Shown piece after piece: positions 58,801 to 64,000 of a DNA stretch of 64,000 bases (position 1 is the stretch's first letter; each line of letters begins with the position of its first letter). A model generated the notes under the pieces. The model searched no databases, had not been told where the DNA came from, and was given only the letters and a program-made list of their open reading frames with translations. The stretch is from Solanum dulcamara (lineage: Eukaryota > Streptophyta > Magnoliopsida > Solanales > Solanaceae). Where the stretch lies: NCBI RefSeq assembly GCF_947179165.1, contig NC_077241.1, positions 30,375,246 through 30,439,245 of the forward strand. Reading direction: 5' to 3'. The position numbers were made by a program, and so were the translations under genes.

Positions 58801-59966
58801 AAAATCAAGAACATGAGCAAACTGTTGCTTACATATACTGATACAAATTGGGCAGTGTCACCCTCAGACTGACTGTTTACCTCTGGATACTGCATTATAG
58901 TTGGGAAAGTATGGTGTTTGGAAAAGAAACAAAATGTAGTTGCAAGATCTAGTGCAGGGGTAGAATATCAGGGTATGGCAATAGCTACATATGAACTCAT
59001 ATGGATCAAACTTCGAAAAAATTGAAACTTGGAAAAATCAGCCAAATGGAACTTGTGCTTGATAATCAAGATGCATTTCACATTGCATCAAATTCAGTGT
59101 TTCTTTAGAGGACCTGTAAAGATATGGATCTTGAGCCTAACTCAACGCCAAAGGCTAGTTCAAAGGGAGGAGAATTGCTCAAGCCATATGAAGAGTCCAA
59201 GATTCCCTCATCCCACCGATGTGGGAATTAACAGGACCAAAACACATGGAAATTGATCGTCAAAAGTTCACGAGACATTGTCAAAAGTTCATTAGGTTCA
59301 AATGAACAATTTGCATATATATTCACAAGCCATTTGGCGGTTACAAAAACAAGTTATATATGTAACAAACTTATCACATGTGATTTGTATGCACCAACTT
59401 GAGAGTGAGTGTTAGAATCTTGTTATTGTAGTATAGGAACAATTACTTCCTGTAATTATGTTTTTTTTATCCTCTTTCCATTCTTAGAACATGTCAACTT
59501 AGCTATTTAACCCAATAGCTTGAGGGAATAATCAAGTAGTATTCTCTTTCAGTTTCTCTCCTTTCTCAGCATTCCCTTCATTTTTCTCTACATAAATAAC
59601 TTGGTAAACCTCCATACCAGACTCGCTAAAATACTTTCAAGACTGTGAGTCAAAGATTTATTAGGTTTGCACAAGCATGTTCCAAACGATTCTAAATTCA
59701 CCTTATACCAGCAAGTCAACTTATGTTCCTTTTCTCTAATTCTAGATAAATTCATTCTTTCTTTAACAAGTCCAGACGTAACATCCAGAGCTGAAGAATT
59801 GAGTTCAGTACATGGGGGAAAGCTTCAGAATTTTGAAAAAGTTGTGAACAATAACAAACTGGAATGACAAGCACAAACTGTTTGTGTTTGGACTTACATC
59901 GGAAGCATTTAGTATCTCACGAACTTTAGTACAATGGGCCCCTTCTGCGGCAAAAGCATGCAAAAC
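49803..59966 (-). CDS. GRV2: GRV2/RME-8-like DnaJ protein, last two exons
   Basis: Two minus-strand exons joined in phase 0. 59966-59898 (23 codons, [20 protein letters not shown] then ASD) has an AG acceptor before it and donor GTAAGT after it. 50009-49803 starts [20 protein letters not shown], continues [21 protein letters not shown] and ends at the TAA at 49803-49805; its acceptor is TGCAG. From memory these peptides are the conserved C-terminal end of plant GRV2 (KAM2), the orthologue of animal RME-8, a very large endosomal DnaJ-domain protein needed for vacuolar sorting and shoot gravitropism. Neither exon has a lesion, and the splice sites are good, so the gene is probably intact. The intron of 9888 bp is filled with repeats. 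Upstream exons must lie beyond the window's right edge, because none was found at 59967-64000. Confidence 0.72.
50020..50559. other. GRV2 intron, unremarkable part
   Basis: AT-rich intron sequence just upstream of the last exon. No coding region or bounded element was recognised. Confidence 0.5.
50560..51140. repeat. Hairpin-forming TTCAGGACA repeat array in the intron
   Basis: Blocks of ACTTCAGGACA and their inverse TGTCCTGAA alternate about every 50-60 bp. Pairs such as TTCAGGACACAAATGTCCTGAA (split around 50628-50650) and TTAGGACACTGTCCTGAA (50695-50713) are perfect or near-perfect hairpins. Between them runs AATTTTGAATCATGAATTT. A patch at 51070-51105 (GTGTCCACGCACCTCGACC) looks like a SINE fragment inserted in the array. 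Confidence 0.75.
52886..53153. mobile_element. hAT-type MITE, copy 1
   Basis: A 268-bp element with inverted ends TAGTGTTATCAAA and, reverse-complemented from the right, CAGTGTTATCAAAA. It is flanked by a perfect 8-bp duplication CTCAAAAC (52878-52885 and 53154-53161), the hAT hallmark. The interior has GCGCTTAAGC-like and ACTAAACATATATG stretches that recur inverted at 56042-56385. Confidence 0.85.
54268..54364 (-). mobile_element. TS-type SINE tail, truncated
   Basis: The minus-strand SINE 3' part (CTACCTCCCAATAAGATATGC and so on, ending in a GTTGT-like tail) is flanked by a 16-bp target duplication with one mismatch, CTCATGTACAGTCATA at 54252 and 54365. The long duplication indicates LINE-mediated insertion into the gypsy LTR. 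Confidence 0.8.
54649..54660 (+). promoter_or_regulatory. Primer-binding site of the gypsy fragment
   Basis: TGGTATCAAAGC, one change from the tRNA-iMet site, three bases after the LTR end. Confidence 0.75.
54661..55069 (+). pseudogene. Gypsy leader and gag remnant
   Basis: After the primer site comes the usual untranslated leader (blocks like GTCCTAGGGAGCCTATGGAA). Degraded gag-like sequence follows from about 54865, without an open frame. It is interrupted by a MITE at 55070 and not recognised beyond 55430. Confidence 0.4.
55070..55270. mobile_element. MITE, Harbinger-like
   Basis: A 201-bp element with inverted ends GGAGTCGTTTGGT and, reverse-complemented from the right, GGGATCATTTGGT. 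It is flanked by TAA (55067-55069 and 55271-55273), the target expected for PIF/Harbinger. The interior contains repeated inverted ATCCCAGGATAA blocks. Confidence 0.75.
55430..56041 (-). mobile_element. RTE-type LINE, 5'-truncated copy (minus)
   Basis: On the minus strand the C-terminal part of an RTE-clade ORF is recognisable (56041-55700), followed by its 3' tail, which has the TS-SINE-like sequence and a (GTT)n end at 55430-55555. Stops interrupt the frame. The same C-terminal region recurs at 56766-57261. Confidence 0.7.
56042..56385. mobile_element. hAT-type MITE, copy 2 (inverted)
   Basis: Reverse-complement similarity to 52886-53153, for example CATATATGTTTAGTCCAAGAC and AAAGCCCACA-like blocks. 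One end carries a diverged TIR (TTTGACAACGTTGTG near 56366). The boundaries are approximate and no target duplication was resolved. Confidence 0.55.
56649..57683 (+). mobile_element. TRIM element with three LTRs
   Basis: Short terminal repeats starting TGTTAGAGT or TGTAAGAGT lie at 56649 (about 130 bp once its insert is removed), 57365-57490 and 57553-57683, all containing GCTTATATGGACTTGG. Between them are two internal domains of only about 60-75 bp. Primer sites follow the first LTR (TGATATCAGAGT near 57292) and the second (TGGTATCAGAGC, 57495-57506). A perfect 5-bp duplication GAGAT flanks the whole (56644-56648 and 57684-57688), and it splits an RTE reverse transcriptase. It encodes nothing, as usual for TRIMs. 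Confidence 0.85.
56766..57261 (-). mobile_element. RTE LINE 3' fragment inserted in the TRIM LTR
   Basis: A 496-bp minus-strand copy of the RTE C-terminus and tail, ending in (GTT)n-like sequence. It is flanked by a 15-bp duplication with one mismatch, GAGTTAAACCTAAAT at 56751 and GAGTTAAGCCTAAAT at 57262. It is 5'-truncated, as most LINE copies are, and it is the youngest layer at this spot. Confidence 0.85.
58765..59409 (+). pseudogene. Ty1/copia RNase H fragment
   Basis: Plus-strand copia C-terminal sequence: [12 protein letters not shown], then after a stop [28 protein letters not shown] and ATYELIWIK, the RNase H core with its SSAxAEY motif altered. It is followed by degraded sequence to a purine-rich stretch before an LTR start at 59410. 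The upstream part of the element is absent. Confidence 0.75.
59410..59600 (+). mobile_element. Copia 3' LTR, end uncertain
   Basis: TGTTAGAATCTTG starts right after the purine-rich AACTTGAGAGTGAG. A TATA-poor, T-rich LTR-like sequence follows to about 59600. I cannot place its exact end or a 5' partner. Confidence 0.5.
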
Positions 59967-60659
59967 CTGGATAAGTATTTTTAACAGTAGTTAGTAATGG
60001 ATATCAAGAAATATACAACTGGCAAAAGACATGCAAAGAGCAGGGATGGTTGAACATGTCTTTACAGCAATAAGATACTTCAGAGAAACAACAGTTCAAT
60101 TGCAAGTGCACAATCACACAAAGATAAAGTTCTCCAATAATGTGCAGTCAACAAGTCCATATGCAATAGAGCAGGGTTATAGGAAGATCTAGCTTAATCG
60201 CTTAACATGAGAAGCAATACGAGGCGACAAGATCTCACTTCAAGAAGTGCAGCAACCCTGCCCAATCTGAAAATGGTACAGCAGCATTTATTCGAACCAG
60301 CAACATTTACAGAGGGTGAACCTGTCTAATCTGTAAATGCTGCTGCACCATTTTTTCTTCAGCCACTTCTTCTTGTTGTTTTTCTGCTAAAAACTCCTCA
60401 AGCTGCTGCTGCTTTTTTTCTCAACAAAAGAATCCTCAAGCTGCTGAGGTATTCTTTTTATTCTTCTCTTGTTATTTTTTTTCTTTTTCTTCTTCTTCGT
60501 CTTTGTTTTAATCTTTTGTTGCTCCTAAGTTTTAACAGACTGCAATTGATATAGCTGCATTTTATTTCTTTCATAAAGTCGATGTTCAGTGGATTTTTTT
60601 CAATTAAAATAGCTGAAAACTTTAATTCTTTTGCTCTTCACAGATTGTAAATTGCATCA
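59967..60659. other. GRV2 intron or upstream, no gene seen
   Basis: Upstream of the penultimate GRV2-like exon. It includes a CTT/TTC-rich stretch (60340-60510). No further GRV2-like exon was recognised. Confidence 0.45.
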
Positions 60660-62560
60660 CAAGATCAAAAGAAAGACCCAAGTTGGACATATGTACATGA
60701 AGTGAGTGAGACCGAGAAGATCTCAGTTAGATGTCTTTTTTGTAACAAGATTTCAAAAGGGGGAACTTATGATCAATAAATTCATGTCATTGGTAGTAAT
60801 CCCAACGTCACAGCTTGTCCAAAATGCCTGCCACATGGGAAGGAAGACTTGAAAGAGTTCATGGATAGACATATTGAGTTAAAAACTCAAATGCAACATC
60901 AACAAGTGCACAATATTGATGACGAGGATGGTGAAGCTAATAAGTTGATGCTTCCTAATAAATGAAAAAGGGGGCCAAAAATGTCTTCAAGTTGTGGATC
61001 TACCAGTAAGACTAAAAATCCTATAGATTGTTATTGTCCACAAAATCCAGGATATGGGGCAGGGAAAAGTGGTAATCCCCAAAATGTTGCCAAGGAGATT
61101 GAAAGGATTGTGCAGTGACAACTTTTATAAGATGGAGTGTATGATTCAGGCCCCCCCTTCAATTGTGTCTATCAAACCAACACTTTTGGAGCCTTCATTG
61201 AGGCTGTAGGCCAGTTTGGTCCAAGAATGAAGCCCCCCCCCCCCCAATTTATCATGAAGTTAGAGGTACTTATAGCTAAAGAAGGGGAAGAGACCCAAAA
61301 AAAAAAAAAAGAATTGTGGACGAGCTGAAATATAAAGAGGTGGTCTGATCAACTTCACCAACTTTGCAAGTAGCAAGGAATGTTTTAAAACAGGAACTAT
61401 AATTTTATAGACTTGATGTCCGTCAGGCTTGCACGCACCTCGACTAATTCCACGGGATACCTGCCACCTCCCACTAGCAATAGGTACCAAGTAGCTCTAT
61501 CCATCAAGACATATGGGAAAAATCACCTAGTGCTTTTGTCTAAGGCAGGATTTGAACCTAAGACCTCATGGTGCTCAACCCACCTCATTGACCCCTAGGC
61601 CACACCCTTAGGTGCTAAACCAGGAACTGTTTTATGATAACAAAGTGAGGGATTTATTAGACGAAGAAGTGTGGAAGAAATTATATGATTGTATTGAGAA
61701 GTTGATCCCTAGTGCTTCTGAGTAAGATAAAATAACGAATCAAATTTAGTACTTACAAGAATGCTAAGGGCCTTTTTGGGCGTCCAATGGCTATTAGACA
61801 GAAAGATGAGGTCACCAGGTGGGAAAGTGCTTCTATGTTTCTTTATAGCTCTAACTTTTAAGTTATTTTTTTTTACTTATTGACTTTTGAATATTTTTTC
61901 TACACTTCTACTTCTACAGTTGAATGGTTGAAGGATTATGGTTCCTCCACTCCAGAGTTACAAAAATTTGCCGTCGCAGTTTGATATCTACCCTGTAGCT
62001 GATCAGGGATGTGAGCGAATTGGAGTGTGTTTGAACATGTAAGAAGAAAGATTTAGTATATTGATAACTAAATTCTATCACAATTGTATTTAGTATATTG
62101 ATAACTAAATTCTATCGAAATTGTTCTAACTCCTGCTAATTACTTGCCACAACTTAATTGTAGTACCAAGAAGAGGAATAGACTTGCCCTAAAGAGCCCC
62201 AATGATCAAGTGTTCATTTATTACAATAGAATATTGAGGTGCCGTAACAATGCTCGCAATGTAATTGATCCAATTTGGTTGGATTATATTGGTGAGGCTA
62301 ATGAATGGCTAATTGGAGTCCCTGAAAAATCATCAAGATGAAGAAATATTTGATGTGGATTCTAATTTCACTAGGGGTGATGTTGCGGAGGCACGTGGAG
62401 TTGGGGAGAGCGTTTATGGTTATAGAGGGAGTACTTCAAGTTAAAGCTCACATAGGAGGAGAAAAGCAGTAGTTATGAGTTTATCCTCAATTGATGAAAA
62501 AAAAGAGGAGAAATATAATGATGATGATGGAATTAGATATTTTGACAAACTTGTAGAAGA
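60660..62560 (+). pseudogene. hAT-family transposase, broken
   Basis: Plus-strand remnant. It starts with a BED-type zinc finger (CLFCNK...GG...C..C, about 60690-60850). An acidic linker follows, then a DUF659-like block ending TFGAFIEAVGQFGPRMKPP (61185-61235), and the hAT C-terminal dimerisation region (SSTPELQKFAV, WSVFEH, KKRNRLALKSPND). A short intron with good sites (62039-62163, GTAAGA...TTGTAG) splits the histidine codon of the FEH-KKRNRL motif, so the gene was spliced. Stops near 60775, 60963 and 61720, poly-C and poly-A runs near 61240-61310 and a SINE at 61399 destroy it. hAT transposases are cut-and-paste enzymes; this one lacks an intact catalytic core. Confidence 0.75.
61399..61620 (-). 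mobile_element. tRNA-derived SINE inserted in the hAT remnant
   Basis: On the minus strand an A box (TGGCCTAGGGG, 61602-61592) and B box (GGTTCAAATCC, 61558-61548) have the spacing of an RNA polymerase III promoter. The flanking CAGGAACT is duplicated at 61391-61398 and 61621-61628. It is a Solanaceae-type SINE distinct from the TS copies. Confidence 0.8.
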
Positions 62561-62598
62561 ATGTTGATCTATTTATGTTTTAGATTTGATTTTAATTG

Positions 62599-62720
62599 CG
62601 CGAGGGTCTTTCGGAAACAACCTCTCTATCTCCATGAGGCAGTGGTAAGGTCTGCGTACATCTTACCCTCCCCAGACCCCACTTGTGGGATTTCACTGGG
62701 TATGTTGTTGTTTTGTTGTT
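62599..62720 (+). mobile_element. TS-type SINE, truncated
   Basis: A plus-strand SINE 3' part (GAGGGTCTTTCGGAAACAAC, then GTAAGGTCTGCGTAC, ending in TTGTTGTTTTGTTG). It is flanked by a perfect 13-bp duplication TTGATTTTAATTG at 62586-62598 and 62721-62733. Confidence 0.88.
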
Positions 62721-62733
62721 TTGATTTTAATTG

Positions 62734-63780
62734 TCCTATGGAGAATTTTGTGTTGTCTATCTTTTAGTTTTTAAATTGAACATTTGCTTACATGTATTGT
62801 CTCTGGGCAAATTGTTTTTTTTAAAGAAAAATTGCACTGCACTTCGAGGAAGCAATTCTTCGTTTCATGCTTTAAGCAAAGAGGGGCCTTGTCGCTTCAC
62901 GCTCTCAAAAACGCTGCAATAGTAAAAGTTTAAAGTCCTAAGAAAGGCTTTCAAAAAGGGTGTATTGACGTAAAAAATCTAATCATGCTTTAGAGTTGTA
63001 TACAAGCAGCTCTAACTGAGCTTTGTTGGTTCAAACTTGCCTCATTAAACAAGCTCAAGTTAAAGTGTGAACTCTGCTAAGTCACGTGTCTATGAGGTCG
63101 AGCTTGAGCTCATTGAGAAATTAACTAATATCAAGCTAGGCTTGATTTGGGTTACACGTAGATGAATCAATATTTTTATACAAACAACACACATTACATG
63201 CAAATGGAAATGCCTACAAAGTAAAAATGATGCATAAAACACTAAATCAAACAAATAACTTATTTTCACAAAGTAATTAGCCCAAGTTAAATGTCCTATA
63301 TACGAGCCATGCCAAGTTTTTCGGAGCTAAGCCCATTATTGATAATCAAGCTTGAAAGTTGTGAAATCAGCACAATTTTGCTTATTAAACAAACAAGCCG
63401 ATTTTTGAGCGTTACTCAAATTGAGTCAAACTTTATTTGTGGACATATCAGGCAAAATATATAAAAACCTACCAACATTTGATCAAACTCATAAGCACAA
63501 ATCAGATCATAACCAAAAAATGATAACTAGCACTGCTACAAAATAGAATATCATCACCACAAAGAAATTTACAATATTCAGAAGGGAGATATCACCCTCA
63601 AATGCAAGAACTTTATTTAGGAAAACCAACTAAGAATTTCATTCCACAGTGATCATATCATCAATTGACTTTTACAGGTTTACAAAGCATGAACCAAAAG
63701 GGACAGAATCTTAAAGGACAGGAAATTGCCTGTTATAAGATGACACAGGAAATACTCCCAGATACTTAAAACAAGAAAAA
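62734..63780. other. Intergenic or intronic DNA, no gene seen
   Basis: No coding region was recognised. A patch at 62835-62900 with GCACTTCGAGG and CATGCTTTAAGCAAAG resembles the GCTTAAGC-rich MITE sequences at 52886 and 56385 but has no clear ends. Confidence 0.45.
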
Positions 63781-63937
63781 GTAGACTACAACAACAAACA
63801 ACAACAAACCCAGTATAGTCCCACCATGTGGGGGCTGGGGAGGGTAGAGTGTACACAGACCTAACCCCCACCTTAAAAGGTAGGGCGACTGTTTCCGAAA
63901 GACCCTCGGCTTAAGAGAGAAGAACAAGGGAGGAGAA
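63781..63937 (-). mobile_element. TS-type SINE or RTE tail
   Basis: Minus-strand SINE tail (CGAGGGTCTTTCGGAAACAG, GGTCTGTGTACAC, ending in GTTGTTTGTTGTTG). ACAAGAAAAA occurs on both sides (63771-63780 and 63938-63947) as a probable target duplication. Confidence 0.75.
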
Positions 63938-64000
63938 ACAAGAAAAACAAGACATAGGTCAGTAGAGCCAGGCATATAGCAAACAATATAAAAATATGAA

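Overview
This window is intergenic plant DNA, almost certainly from a Solanaceae nuclear genome. It is AT-rich, spliced and full of retroelements. Five copies of TS-type SINE or RTE-LINE tails and an endogenous pararetrovirus of the Solanaceae kind point to that family; the genus cannot be fixed from sequence alone. Almost every long reading frame belongs to a decayed mobile element. The only cellular gene supported is the last two exons of a GRV2/RME-8-like (DnaJ family) gene on the minus strand, separated by a 9.9 kb intron packed with repeats.

Layout. 1-17048: a minus-strand Ty3/gypsy chromovirus. Its 5' LTR lies at 14704-17048 and its 3' LTR at 824-3555, with broken gag-pol between. The gag is split by a roughly 3.1 kb solo LTR (7860-14091), which itself holds a second solo LTR of the same family (9577-12719). 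To the left of the 3' LTR come a primer-binding site and gag start again, so a second copy is joined in tandem. 17049-26448: an endogenous pararetrovirus (Caulimoviridae). It shows the tail of one genome unit, a promoter and leader, a tRNA-Met primer site, and degraded frames for a coiled-coil protein, movement protein, coat protein, protease and the start of reverse transcriptase. The RT region is interrupted by a solo LTR with a perfect 5-bp target duplication. The pararetrovirus ends at a (TA)n tract.

About 29650-41050: a degenerate Mutator-like element of the kind that carries a Ulp1 (C48) protease gene. A DUF1985-Ulp1 gene on the plus strand (11 exons) and a MULE transposase gene on the minus strand (4 exons) lie tail to tail. 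Introns and spacers across this block are saturated with a short inverted motif (ATGTATC-N-GATACAT) and its half sites, including a 124-bp tandem array and a 457-bp tandem array. The motif is dense in this block and was not noticed at comparable density elsewhere in the window. This is the most unusual signal here.

41167-41789: a 623-bp element with short inverted ends and a 13-bp target duplication. 44360-48539: a minus-strand Ty1/copia element with LTRs, PBS and polypurine tract. 49803-59966: the GRV2-like gene end. Its intron holds a hairpin-repeat array, a gypsy 5' LTR with PBS, hAT-type and Harbinger-type MITEs, RTE LINE fragments in both orientations, a three-LTR TRIM element and a copia 3' end. 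60660-62560: a broken hAT transposase with two SINEs inserted in or at the end of it.

Many lesions are C-to-T or G-to-A changes (LTR ends, splice donors, zinc-knuckle cysteines, new stops). That fits long residence in methylated DNA. No element here looks able to move by itself.
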